A stretch of 27,989 nucleotides of DNA. Source: SVQP01 sp045660125 (GTDB lineage Bacteria; Bacillota; Clostridia; Oscillospirales; CAG-272). Shown here piece by piece: positions 14,747 to 23,765 of the stretch. The position numbers and the translations under genes were made by a program. Within the stretch, counting starts at the first letter, position 1; the number at the start of each line of letters is the position of its first letter. The stretch spans positions 1 through 27,989 of the forward strand of contig JAZRDG010000038.1 of assembly GCA_045660125.1 (NCBI GenBank), given 5' to 3'. The notes below the pieces were generated by a model. It saw only the letters and a program-made list of their open reading frames with translations, had not been told where the DNA came from and did no database searches.

Positions 14747-17071
14747 TTGAGTCTGCAAACCACACAAACCAAAACATTGAAAAGAGCAGCGGTACTGGGC
14801 GTGATAGTATCGCTGGCTTTTGTGTTTTTAATGCTCCGTATTCTGATCCTGCAAACCGTGGAATACGAGAAATATCAGGCTAAAGTCATCAGCCAGATCA
14901 CCACGCAGACCACCATTGAAGCCGACCGCGGCGCCATTTACGATGCCAACGGCATTCTGCTTGCGGGCAACGTGACCACCTACCGCGTATTCATTTCGCC
15001 CCGTACCATCAAGGAGCTGAGCGACGAGATGGGTGTGGACTACGCCGATATGGTCTCGCACGGACTTTCCAAGATCCTTGAGGACGTCACCTATGACGAC
15101 GTGCATTTTCAGACCACCAAAACGCAATACTTGGACAGAACCATTGCGCGTAAGGTAGTCTCCGAAAAGGCAAAGGAGATCCGCACCTTTATTGCCGAGA
15201 ACGGGCTGGAGGATATGATCTATCTCGAAGCCACCGCAACGCGCTACTATCCTTACGAATCGCTTGGCGCGCACACCATCGGCTTTACCAACAATGACGG
15301 TACCGGCATTTACGGCTTGGAATATACCTACGAGCAGTACCTGAAGGGTACGGACGGCAAATACGTGACCGCACGCGATGCGGACGGCAACGAAATGCCT
15401 TATGATTACGAGAGCATGGTGCCCGCAGTACCGGGCTACTCGCTCAACACCACCATTGACGTGTTCGTGCAGAACGCGCTTGACGAGCAGGTCAAGGCAG
15501 CGTATATCGAATCGGGCGGTGAAAACCGCGCTTGCGGCGTGGTCATGAACGTCAACACCGGCGATATTCTTGCAATCTCGGTCTATCCCACGTTTGACCT
15601 CAACAATCCTTGGGCGCTCAACGAGGAGAGCACCAAGGCGCTGGAGGAGAGCGGCTTTGCCCAGGATAGCGAGGAATACGGCAAGCTGCAGCAGGAACTG
15701 CTGCTGACCACCTGGAACAACAAGGCGGTCACCGAGGTATATATGCCCGGTTCGACCTTTAAGATCATCACGGCAGCCATGGCAGTCGAGGAAAATTTGA
15801 GCATTGTGCAAAAATCGCAATTCTGCCCCGGCTACCATATCGTCAACGGACACAGAATCAAGTGCCATAAGGTGCAGGGACACGGCTCGCTGACCTTTGC
15901 AGAGGGCATTCAGCAATCCTGTAACCCTTGGCTGATGCGCATCGGTGCGGACATCGGTGCTGCTAATTTCTATAAGTACTTCAAGTCGTTCGGCTATTTT
16001 GAAAAAACGGGCATCGACCTGCCGGGCGAGGGAAGCACGGTTGAGGGCGTAACCTTCTGGAACAAGTCCTTGTTTGAGAGCGCGGACATTTATCTTGCCA
16101 CCGCCTCGTTTGGTCAGAACTTCAAAATTTCGGTGCTTGGGCACGTGACCGCTATTGCAGCGGTTGCCAACGGCGGCAATCTCGTGACCCCCAGACTTGT
16201 CAAGAGCATTACCGATCAGGACGGCAACGTGATCAAGACCTTTGATCCCGAGATCAAGCGTCAGGTCATCAGCACGCAGACCTGCCAAGCCATCTCCAAG
16301 ATTCTGGAGGAGGGCGTTTCGGGTAACGGCGGTGCAAAGAACGCGTACGTTGCAGGCTATCGCATCGCGGCAAAAACAGGTACCTCCGAGAAAAAGGACC
16401 TCAAGGATGAGAACGGCAACCTGATCGACGGCAAATATATCTGCTCCACCGTGGCGTATGCGCCTGCGGACGATCCGCAGTACATCACGCTGATCATGGT
16501 GGACCAGCCCACGCAGGGCACGCTGTACGGCTCTGTTGTGGCTGCGCCTTACGTAGGCAACGTCATGGAAACCATTCTGCCTTATCTTGGCGTGGAAGCG
16601 GTGTATACCGATGCCGAGCTTGCCAAGAAGGCTGTTGAAACTCCCGGCGTGGAGTGGTGGACGGTCGAGGCGGCACGCAACTATGCAGAGGGTATGGGCT
16701 TTGAGCTTGAGGTGATCGGTGACGGTGACCTGATCTACGCGCAATCTCCCGCTGTCGGCACCAAGGTAGAAAAGCAGGGCGCAAAGCTGATCGTTTATAC
16801 CGATCGCTCTGCGGAAAAGAAGACGGTCAAGGTGCCCGACCTGACCGGTAAAACGGCGGTTGCTGCAAGCGGACTTCTGGCAAGCAGCGATCTCAATATC
16901 AAGATCTCGGGCACGTACAATTATACCAGTGGCACGGCGGCAACCGCATATGCACAGTCGATCGCGCCCGGTACAGTCGTAGAGGTGGGCACTACCATTA
17001 CGGTATATTTCCGTGACGAGAGCGTCGCGGACGACGTGGATAATCCCGATCTGCCAAACGCAGGAAACTAA
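14747..17071 (+). CDS. spoVD: Division/sporulation class B penicillin-binding protein with PASTA domains
   Basis: The product has 774 residues from TTG 14747. Order: a short cytosolic tail, a membrane anchor (about 14-36), a PBP dimerisation domain (IEADRGAIYDANG near 57), a transpeptidase domain with STFK (nucleophile Ser336), SCN (391-393) and KTGT (543-546), then two PASTA modules (about 633-687 and 693-756). It cross-links septal peptidoglycan with its partner FtsW encoded downstream. Two C-terminal PASTA modules resemble PBP2B/PBP2x, while SpoVD usually has one. The cluster may encode the vegetative enzyme, the sporulation one, or a single protein doing both; only one PBP is present. Its own promoter and a terminator-like leader precede it. 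Confidence 0.9.
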   Translation: MSLQTTQTKTLKRAAVLGVIVSLAFVFLMLRILILQTVEYEKYQAKVISQITTQTTIEADRGAIYDANGILLAGNVTTYRVFISPRTIKELSDEMGVDYADMVSHGLSKILEDVTYDDVHFQTTKTQYLDRTIARKVVSEKAKEIRTFIAENGLEDMIYLEATATRYYPYESLGAHTIGFTNNDGTGIYGLEYTYEQYLKGTDGKYVTARDADGNEMPYDYESMVPAVPGYSLNTTIDVFVQNALDEQVKAAYIESGGENRACGVVMNVNTGDILAISVYPTFDLNNPWALNEESTKALEESGFAQDSEEYGKLQQELLLTTWNNKAVTEVYMPGSTFKIITAAMAVEENLSIVQKSQFCPGYHIVNGHRIKCHKVQGHGSLTFAEGIQQSCNPWLMRIGADIGAANFYKYFKSFGYFEKTGIDLPGEGSTVEGVTFWNKSLFESADIYLATASFGQNFKISVLGHVTAIAAVANGGNLVTPRLVKSITDQDGNVIKTFDPEIKRQVISTQTCQAISKILEEGVSGNGGAKNAYVAGYRIAAKTGTSEKKDLKDENGNLIDGKYICSTVAYAPADDPQYITLIMVDQPTQGTLYGSVVAAPYVGNVMETILPYLGVEAVYTDAELAKKAVETPGVEWWTVEAARNYAEGMGFELEVIGDGDLIYAQSPAVGTKVEKQGAKLIVYTDRSAEKKTVKVPDLTGKTAVAASGLLASSDLNIKISGTYNYTSGTAATAYAQSIAPGTVVEVGTTITVYFRDESVADDVDNPDLPNAGN

Positions 17072-17128
17072 AATACAGGAAAAATAAAAGAACGGAGAGC
17101 CAAAGTAAAATACCATTCGGAGGCTTTC

Positions 17129-18646
17129 ATGATTCTTTCTGATTTATGCAGCTCGGCAGGGCTGACTTGCCCTGCGGACGCTGCGCAGATTGCCGTTGGC
17201 GGCATCTGCACAAATTCCGAAAAACTGATCGCAGGGCAGCTTTTTGTAGCCTTGGGCGGCATACGTGCAAACGGACACGCGTTTTTGCATGATGCGGCAG
17301 CGCGCGGCGCGTGCGCAGCGCTGATCGATCAGGATTATGCGGGGGAGATCCCCCAAGGGTTGTGCACCGTACGCGCAACCGACACGCGCGCGGCGCTGGC
17401 ATACGTGCTGGATGCATGGTACGGCAAGCCGTCGGAGAAGATGCAATTCGTGGGCATTACGGGCACCAACGGAAAAACCTCGGTTGCGTGGCTGCTTTAC
17501 GGGCTGCTGAAAAATGCGCAGATCCCATGCGCCATGATCGGCACGGTCAGGTGCGAGGGCCCTGCGGGAGAGATCCCCAAGGACGTATCGAGCAGCGCGA
17601 ATATGACCACGCCCGAGCCTGAGCAGCTGTATCCCATGCTTGCGGAGTTTGCCCGTCAGGGCGTCAAGATCGTGGTCATGGAGGTCACCTCTCACGCGCT
17701 TGCGCAAGAGCGGTGCGCGCCGCTGCATTTCACCCTCGGCATTTATACCAACCTGACCAGAGATCACTTGGACTATCACGGCAGCATGGAAGCATACTTT
17801 GCTGCCAAGAAAAAGCTGCTTGCGCAGTGCGATCGCGTGCTGCTGGGCATTGATGACGAGCGCGTGGCGTCGCTGCGCGCGCAAGCGCCGTGTGCTGCAC
17901 TGAGCTGCTCGACAAAGTATAAAAATGCGGACTATTACGCCGAGGAGGTTGCCTATTCCTCCACGGGCGTGCAATATAAGCTGGTATCGGCAAATGCGCG
18001 GCTGCGCATTGCGTGCCCTGTGAGTGGGCATTTTGCCGTGCTCAATTCGCTGCAGGCCTCGGCAGCAGCACTACTGCTGGGTGTCAAGGCGCAAAGCGTG
18101 CGCGACGGTATGGCACTCGTGCCGCCCATCCCCGGGCGCATGGAGCGCGTGCCGCTGGGCGCAGGTATTCCGTTTTCGGTCATCATTGATTACGCGCACA
18201 CGCCGGACGCCCTTGAAAATCTGCTCGCTGCCGTGCGCAGGAGCAAAACACGCGCGCAACGCGTGGTGCTGGTGTTTGGCTGCGGCGGAGACCGCGATAA
18301 GGGCAAGCGTGCGCAAATGGGGCAGATCGCCTCGCGCATGGCGGATTACTTTGTGATCACGGCGGATAACAGCCGCACAGAGCCGCTTGACGACATTATA
18401 GCTGACATTGTGCGCGGTGTGGACAGACGCGCGCATTACCGCGTTTTGCGTGACCGCAGGAGTGCCATTCGGCACGCGATCGAGCACGCAAGAGCAGGGG
18501 ACGTGATCTTGCTTGCGGGCAAGGGACACGAAAATTACGAAATAGATCAAAACGGCAGACACGCCTTTGACGAGCGCGCCATCGTGCAAGAGGCGATAGA
18601 CGACTATTGGCGCACCGTATACAAAGAAACAGAGCAAGGAGAGTGA
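17129..18646 (+). CDS. murE: UDP-N-acetylmuramoyl-tripeptide synthetase MurE
   Basis: The 505-residue product adds the third amino acid to UDP-MurNAc-L-Ala-D-Glu. It contains GITGTNGKTS (109-118, ATP loop), EVTSHAL (185-191), NLTRDHLDYH (208-217), AAKKK with a candidate carbamylated lysine near 227, DYAHTPDAL (354-362) and GKGHE (464-468). The substrate-selecting loop reads DNSRTEP (413-419), close to the DNPR motif of meso-diaminopimelate enzymes but with Ser for Pro. meso-DAP use is therefore likely but not certain. CGGAGG precedes the ATG. The 57-nt gap after the PBP gene shows no terminator. The N-terminal domain is intact. Confidence 0.95.
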   Translation: MILSDLCSSAGLTCPADAAQIAVGGICTNSEKLIAGQLFVALGGIRANGHAFLHDAAARGACAALIDQDYAGEIPQGLCTVRATDTRAALAYVLDAWYGKPSEKMQFVGITGTNGKTSVAWLLYGLLKNAQIPCAMIGTVRCEGPAGEIPKDVSSSANMTTPEPEQLYPMLAEFARQGVKIVVMEVTSHALAQERCAPLHFTLGIYTNLTRDHLDYHGSMEAYFAAKKKLLAQCDRVLLGIDDERVASLRAQAPCAALSCSTKYKNADYYAEEVAYSSTGVQYKLVSANARLRIACPVSGHFAVLNSLQASAAALLLGVKAQSVRDGMALVPPIPGRMERVPLGAGIPFSVIIDYAHTPDALENLLAAVRRSKTRAQRVVLVFGCGGDRDKGKRAQMGQIASRMADYFVITADNSRTEPLDDIIADIVRGVDRRAHYRVLRDRRSAIRHAIEHARAGDVILLAGKGHENYEIDQNGRHAFDERAIVQEAIDDYWRTVYKETEQGE

Positions 18647-18652
18647 TGGATT

Positions 18653-20086
18653 ATGAAGATCAAGCTTGGCATGCAACCCATGACATTGGCGCAAGCGGCT
18701 GCATATTGCGGCGGCGAGCTGTATAACTTTACGGGCAGCACAGGCGTGGAATTTTCATATATCTGCACCGACTCCAGAGAAGCGGATAAGGATACTATGT
18801 TCGTTGCCATTCGCGGTGAGCGCGTGGACGGACACGATTATATCGGGCAAGCCATTGCGGCAGGCTGCAGATGCTTTTTGTGCGAATACGTACCGCACGA
18901 TATCCATGCAAAGCACGTGGGTGCTGCGGTGGTGGAGGACAGCGTTTCTGCCTTTTGCCAGCTTGCCAAAAGCTACAGAATAGAAAAATTCGGGGACAGA
19001 GACCCCATGAGAACCATCGCGGTAACGGGCAGCGTGGGCAAGACTACCACCAAGGAAATGGTGGCGTCGGTGCTGCGCAGAGAGCTTAACCTGTACGCGG
19101 CACAGGGCAACTTCAACAGCGAGATCGGTATGCCCATGTCGCTGATGCAGGCGGGCGCGCATCATCGCGCAGCCGTGTTGGAGATGGGCATGAGCGCACG
19201 CGGCGAGATCTCGCGTATGAGCCGCACCGCACGCCCCTCGGTCGCTATGATCACCAACGTAGGCAGCTCGCATCTTGAGTACCTTGGCACGCGCGAGAAC
19301 ATCGCGGCAGCCAAGCTTGAGGTGGCGGACGGCTTGCGCACGGGCGGATTTTTGCTGCTCAATGCCGACGAGCCGCTGCTTGCGGGCAAAAAAGCACCGG
19401 GCAGACATACCGTCTATATCGGTATCGACAACCCCCTGGCGGATTGCCGTGCGGACAATATCCGATACACAGAGGACGGATGCACGCTGTTTGATATTCA
19501 CTACGGCGAGCACGCATGGTATGACGTGCGCGTGCCTGCGCTTGGCAAGCACATGGTCATGGCTGCGATGTACGCAGCGGTGACGGGCAAGATCTTCGGA
19601 CTTGCGGAAAAGCATATCAGAGCGGGTATTATGGATTACACGGGCGCTCCCATGCGCCAGCAGATCGAGCATGCGGGCGGCGTTACGCTGCTTTGCGATT
19701 GCTATAACGCCAGCCCCGAATCGGTGCGCGCTGCGCTGCAGGCACTCTGCGAGCTGCCCGTCAAGGGTCGCCGCGTAGCCGTGCTTGGCGATATGCTGGA
19801 GCTTGGCGCACAAACAGAGGCGCTGCACCGCACCACGGGCGAGCGTGCTGCAGATGCGCTTGACGTGCTTGTGACGGTGGGCGAGCTTGGTGCACACGTT
19901 GCCAAGGGGGCAAAAGAGCAGGGCGGCTGCGAGGTATATGCTTACACGGGCGAGCAAGCCAAGGCACAGGCGGCAGAAAAGCTTTGTGCGCTGCTGGGCG
20001 AAGGCGACGCGCTGCTGCTCAAGGCAAGCCGCGGTGTGCGTCTTGAAGAGGTTTACAACACGGTAAAACAACATTTGAGTGAATAA
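18653..20086 (+). CDS. murF: UDP-N-acetylmuramoyl-tripeptide--D-alanyl-D-alanine ligase
   Basis: The 477-residue product adds the D-Ala-D-Ala dipeptide, completing the stem peptide. Motifs: TDSREADKDTMFVAIRGE near 39-56, AVTGSVGKTTTKEM (123-136, ATP loop), NFNSEIGMP (153-161), LEMGM (176-180), GSSHLEYLGT (204-213), CYNASPESVRAAL in the C-terminal half and GDMLELG. It begins 6 nt after murE with AAGGAGAG overlapping the murE end, so translation is coupled. The length matches the family, and nothing is missing. Confidence 0.97.
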   Translation: MKIKLGMQPMTLAQAAAYCGGELYNFTGSTGVEFSYICTDSREADKDTMFVAIRGERVDGHDYIGQAIAAGCRCFLCEYVPHDIHAKHVGAAVVEDSVSAFCQLAKSYRIEKFGDRDPMRTIAVTGSVGKTTTKEMVASVLRRELNLYAAQGNFNSEIGMPMSLMQAGAHHRAAVLEMGMSARGEISRMSRTARPSVAMITNVGSSHLEYLGTRENIAAAKLEVADGLRTGGFLLLNADEPLLAGKKAPGRHTVYIGIDNPLADCRADNIRYTEDGCTLFDIHYGEHAWYDVRVPALGKHMVMAAMYAAVTGKIFGLAEKHIRAGIMDYTGAPMRQQIEHAGGVTLLCDCYNASPESVRAALQALCELPVKGRRVAVLGDMLELGAQTEALHRTTGERAADALDVLVTVGELGAHVAKGAKEQGGCEVYAYTGEQAKAQAAEKLCALLGEGDALLLKASRGVRLEEVYNTVKQHLSE

Positions 20087-20100
20087 ACGAGGATAGAAAA

Positions 20101-21144
20101 ATGCTTTTACAATATTTTGGTTTACACATGGATACAAAGGAGGCAATTGCCACCGAGGCGCTGATCGTAGCGTTTGCGGTGTTTTGCCTGAGTACGTTGG
20201 TACTGTATTTTCTCATCCCCGTGCTGCGCGCCAAAAAGATCGGTCAGACCATTTATGAGTTTGGACCTATCTGGCATCTGGATAAGCAGGGCGTGCCCAC
20301 CATGGGCGGCATCGGCTTTATTCCGCCTTTTCTGTTGGTGCTGGCGGTGTTTGCGGTATTGTACCTGATCAAAGCAGGCGCAGAATCCGCATCCGCGCTC
20401 ATTCCGTTTGCGCTTTCGCTGCTTTTGGCAGTATCCAATGCGGCAATCGGCTTTATTGATGACTATTGCAAGCTGCTCAAAAAGCAGAATCAGGGACTGA
20501 CCGCAAAGCAAAAGCTGCTTTTGCAGCTGGTGTTTGCCGCTGCTTACGTTGCCATGATGGCAATCACGGGCAACCTGCATACCGACGTGACCGTTCCGTT
20601 TACAGCCTTGACCATTCAGCTTGGCTGGCTTGCGTATCCCATTTATATCATCGTGATCGCAGGCTTTGTCAACGCAACCAACCTGACCGACGGCATTGAC
20701 GGTCTTGCCTCGAGCATCACGGCGGTCGTTTCGCTGTTTTTGAGTGTGATGGCTGTGCTGACGGCACAGGGCGGCATGGGCGTGATCTCCGCGGCACTGT
20801 TTGGCGCGGTGTGCGCGTTCCTGCTCTTTAACCATCACCCCGCGCGCGTATTCATGGGAGATACAGGCTCTCTGTTTATCGGCGGCGTGCTGATGGGCTG
20901 CGCTTTCATGGCACACATGGAGGTGCTTGTACTGATCGCAGGCTTTGTGTACGTGGCAGAAATGCTGTCCAGCCTTTTGCAGATCGTATATTTCAAGCTG
21001 ACACACGGCAAGAGACTGTTCAAGATGGCACCGCTGCACCATCATTTTGAAAAGTGCGGCTGGACTGAGAACGTGATCGTGGTCGTGTTCAGTGCGGTAA
21101 GCGCGCTGCTTTGCGTGCTTGCATATTTTGCAACCGTAGCATAA
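20101..21144 (+). CDS. mraY: Phospho-N-acetylmuramoyl-pentapeptide-transferase
   Basis: The 347-residue polytopic membrane protein attaches phospho-MurNAc-pentapeptide to undecaprenyl phosphate, forming lipid I. Diagnostic motifs are DKQGVPTMGG (61-70), FIDDYCK (118-124, catalytic Asp pair), NATNLTDGIDGLA (191-203), MGDTGSLF (252-259) and the histidine loop PLHHHFE (311-317). About ten membrane segments are visible. GAGG lies 9 nt before ATG 20101; an internal ATG at 20128 is a weaker alternative. murD normally follows mraY in dcw clusters, but here ftsW follows directly. Confidence 0.97.
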   Translation: MLLQYFGLHMDTKEAIATEALIVAFAVFCLSTLVLYFLIPVLRAKKIGQTIYEFGPIWHLDKQGVPTMGGIGFIPPFLLVLAVFAVLYLIKAGAESASALIPFALSLLLAVSNAAIGFIDDYCKLLKKQNQGLTAKQKLLLQLVFAAAYVAMMAITGNLHTDVTVPFTALTIQLGWLAYPIYIIVIAGFVNATNLTDGIDGLASSITAVVSLFLSVMAVLTAQGGMGVISAALFGAVCAFLLFNHHPARVFMGDTGSLFIGGVLMGCAFMAHMEVLVLIAGFVYVAEMLSSLLQIVYFKLTHGKRLFKMAPLHHHFEKCGWTENVIVVVFSAVSALLCVLAYFATVA

Positions 21145-21162
21145 CTGATTTTTTGATACTTG

Positions 21163-21172
21163 AAGGAGGAGG
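21163..21172 (+). promoter_or_regulatory. Ribosome binding site that decides the ftsW start
   Basis: AAGGAGGAGG ends 7 nt before GTG 21180. Longer in-frame starts upstream would lie within mraY and lack a comparable site. Confidence 0.85.
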
Positions 21173-21179
21173 TGAGACC

Positions 21180-22466
21180 GTGAAAAAGCATCGGGTATAT
21201 TGGGAACGCTTTAAGCGCGCTGTGCGCATCAAGGGCGGGGAAGTGACCGATCTTGTGAATCAAAAGCAGGATGCGATGCTGGAGCCCGAGGACCCTATCT
21301 ATCAAAAAAAGATCCATCCGGATCCCGAGCCCGATCCCGGCGTACTGACGCGCGGTGGCATTGACGTATGGTTCTTCCTGATCGTGCTGGGGCTGATCCT
21401 TTACGGTGTGATCATGGCGTACTCCGCAAGCTCTATCTATGCAGCACAGTATCACGACGACTCTACCTACTTTATCAAGAAGCATTTGATGTATCTGGCA
21501 CTTGCCATGATAGGCACGGCTCCCTTTGTGCTCATGGCGCGCCCCTGGTTCTGGAAGTTCTTTGCCATTTGCGCATACGGCGGCTCGGTCGTGCTGCTGA
21601 TCGCCGTGCTTGTGTACGGTACGATGTTCGGCGGTGCTAACCGTTGGATCTCGATTGGCAGTATCACCATTCAGCCCTCCGAGATCGCGAAAATGGCGCT
21701 GATCATGTTCCTTGCGCTGTTTATGGCGAAATATCAAAAGCAGATCGAAACGGTGCAAAAATTCGGCGGCCACTTTACCTACGGCGTGCTGGGACCCGTG
21801 ATCATCGTGGGCATTATCTGCGGACTCGTCATGCTGGAAAAGCACTTGTCGGGTCTGATCATTCTGGGCATTCTCGGCATCGTGGTCATGTATCTGGGCG
21901 GCACTAAGCTCAAGTGGTTTGCAGGACTTGGCGTTATGGGCGTCAGCGTTGTTGGCGGCGTGCTTTTGTTCTCGGACTATGCAAGACAGCGTATCGATAC
22001 CTGGATCAATATTGACAAGGTTGACCCGCTGGGTGAGGCTTGGCAAACGCTGCAGGGACTTTACGCCATCGGCTCGGGCGGCTTTTTCGGTCGCGGACTT
22101 GGCATGAGCCAGCAGAAATACGGCTACGTTTCGCAGCCGCAGAACGACTTTATCTTTACCATTCTCTGCGAGGAGCTTGGTATGCTTGGCGTCATCATCT
22201 TAATGGGTCTTGTGGTGCTGCTTTTGTGGCGCGGCTACAAGATCGCGGCGAACGCACCCGACAAGTTCTGTGCGCTGACCGTGTACGGACTTACCACCAA
22301 GGTTGCGCTGCAGACCATTCTCAATATCGCGGTCGTTACCAATTCCATGCCCAACACGGGCATTTCGCTGCCCTTCTTCTCGTCGGGCGGTACTGCGCTT
22401 GCCCTGCAGATCTTTGAAATGGGCATTATACTGTCAATTTCGCGCTATTCGTATCAAAAAAAGTAA
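21180..22466 (+). CDS. ftsW: SEDS peptidoglycan glycosyltransferase FtsW/SpoVE
   Basis: The 428-residue product is a SEDS-family lipid II polymerase for septal (or spore cortex) peptidoglycan, working with the class B PBP encoded upstream. It has a soluble N-terminal tail of about 60 residues rich in charge and proline (DPEPDPG), then about ten membrane segments. Signatures are GANRWISIGSITIQPSEIAK (152-171), GSGGFFGRGLG near 298 and NSMPNTGISLPFFSSGGTA (388-406). SpoVE and FtsW cannot be separated by motif. The start GTG 21180 follows a very strong ribosome site. The N-terminal tail is longer than usual for FtsW. Confidence 0.94.
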   Translation: MKKHRVYWERFKRAVRIKGGEVTDLVNQKQDAMLEPEDPIYQKKIHPDPEPDPGVLTRGGIDVWFFLIVLGLILYGVIMAYSASSIYAAQYHDDSTYFIKKHLMYLALAMIGTAPFVLMARPWFWKFFAICAYGGSVVLLIAVLVYGTMFGGANRWISIGSITIQPSEIAKMALIMFLALFMAKYQKQIETVQKFGGHFTYGVLGPVIIVGIICGLVMLEKHLSGLIILGILGIVVMYLGGTKLKWFAGLGVMGVSVVGGVLLFSDYARQRIDTWINIDKVDPLGEAWQTLQGLYAIGSGGFFGRGLGMSQQKYGYVSQPQNDFIFTILCEELGMLGVIILMGLVVLLLWRGYKIAANAPDKFCALTVYGLTTKVALQTILNIAVVTNSMPNTGISLPFFSSGGTALALQIFEMGIILSISRYSYQKK

Positions 22467-22625
22467 ACGGAGAGTAGCGTGAAAGTTCACGTCATATTGC
22501 TTTTTCACTTAACCGTTCACGCCTAAACTTCACCTAAAAATTGGTCCGTACCCATTTTTGGAGCAAAGCTTTGCGGTGAAGATTCCATCACTGTTTGCGT
22601 CGCCATCGGCGGCATGGGGATTATT
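22467..22625 (+). promoter_or_regulatory. Intergenic region with a TTCAC motif array
   Basis: This 159-nt gap between ftsW and murG contains four TTCAC words on the plus strand (22486, 22504, 22516, 22529) and an inverted GTGAA at 22479-22483 that forms GTGAAAGTTCAC with the first. An imperfect hairpin follows, with CCTAAAAATTGG and CCATTTTTGG around 22532-22561. No consensus promoter or T-run terminator was found. A regulatory role is inferred only from motif density. Confidence 0.35.
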
Positions 22626-23765
22626 ATGAGAATTTTGATGACAGGCGGAGGCACGGCAGGGCACGTAAACCCTGCCATTGCCATTGCCGATACCATAAAA
22701 GCCAAATATCCGGACGCGCACATTGCCTTTGCCGCCTCGACCGAGAGATCGGACAAGGCAAGGGAGCTTTTGTCGCGCACGGATTACAAGGAATTTTACA
22801 GCATTGATATCTGCGGCATGCGCTCGCCCATTTTCCATCCGGGCAACGTGCGCACCGCGCTTCTTATGGCAAAGTCGCAGGGGCAGGCGAAAAAGCTGAT
22901 CCGCGAGTTTGCACCCGATATCATCATTGGCACGGGCGGATATGCCAGCTGGCCGCTGCTCTCTGCAGGAGCGCGCATGGGCATTCCCACGCTGGTGCAT
23001 GAATCCAACGCGCTTGCGGGCAAGGCGCTGATGCAGGTGCGCGGACGCGTGGATCGCATTCTGGTCAATTTCCCCGAGGCTGCCGAGTGCTTTGGCTGCC
23101 CCGAAAAAACGCGCGTGGTAGGCAACCCCTTGCTGCACGGCTTCAGCGCGTACGATTCGCACAAGGCAAAGCGTGCGATCGGCGCGGAAGGGAATTACAA
23201 GCACGTAGTGCTTGCCGTGGGCGGCAGCCGCGGCGCAATGATGGTCAACCGTTACGTTTTCGATATGATCAAGGGCATGGCAGAGGCGCATCCCGAGGTG
23301 CTGTTCGTAACCGCAACGGGTAAGGATTATTACGCGGAATACAGCGAAAAATACCGCGCAGAGGGGCTTACTACCTTGCCCAACGTGCGCGTGTCGGAAT
23401 ACATATACGATATGCCGGTGCAAATGGCAGCGGCAGACATTGTGATCTCCCGTGCTGGCGCGATGACGCTTTCCGAGCTTGCGCTGATGCGCAAGACCGC
23501 CGTGCTCATCCCCTCGCCCAACGTGGCAAACGATCACCAATATAAGAACGCAAAGGCGCTGGGCGACGCAGGAGCGGCTGTGTATGCACGCGAGAGCGAA
23601 TTTGCGGGCGGCGGCTTGCAGGCGCGCGTGGAGCAGCTTTTGCAGGACGCGCAAATGAGAACGGATATGCGCACGAAAATTGCCGACTTTGCGCGCGAGG
23701 ATGCAAACGCCCTGGTGCTTGCAGAGGTCGAGCAGCTGCTTGAGCGCAAGGAGAGACGCGCATGA
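22626..23765 (+). CDS. murG: UDP-GlcNAc:lipid I N-acetylglucosaminyltransferase MurG
   Basis: The 379-residue product converts lipid I to lipid II at the inner membrane face. It is a GT28/GT-B glycosyltransferase with GGGTAGH (7-13), GTGGY (102-106), HESNALAGK (125-133), VGGSRGA (198-204) and SRAGAMTLSEL (275-285). In many MurG proteins the third motif reads HEQN; Ser for Gln here is a modest variation. ATG 22626 was chosen because family members begin directly with the first strand (MRILMTGGG) and GGGGA precedes it; ATG 22614 is also in frame. The stop overlaps the next gene by 4 nt. Confidence 0.96.
   Translation: MRILMTGGGTAGHVNPAIAIADTIKAKYPDAHIAFAASTERSDKARELLSRTDYKEFYSIDICGMRSPIFHPGNVRTALLMAKSQGQAKKLIREFAPDIIIGTGGYASWPLLSAGARMGIPTLVHESNALAGKALMQVRGRVDRILVNFPEAAECFGCPEKTRVVGNPLLHGFSAYDSHKAKRAIGAEGNYKHVVLAVGGSRGAMMVNRYVFDMIKGMAEAHPEVLFVTATGKDYYAEYSEKYRAEGLTTLPNVRVSEYIYDMPVQMAAADIVISRAGAMTLSELALMRKTAVLIPSPNVANDHQYKNAKALGDAGAAVYARESEFAGGGLQARVEQLLQDAQMRTDMRTKIADFAREDANALVLAEVEQLLERKERRA

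Noticed and set aside
14828..17116. Very long open frame on the minus strand opposite the PBP gene
   Set aside because: It is a shadow of GC-biased codon use in the PBP gene. Its translation is rich in His, Arg, Val and Cys without domains, and no ribosome site is seen.
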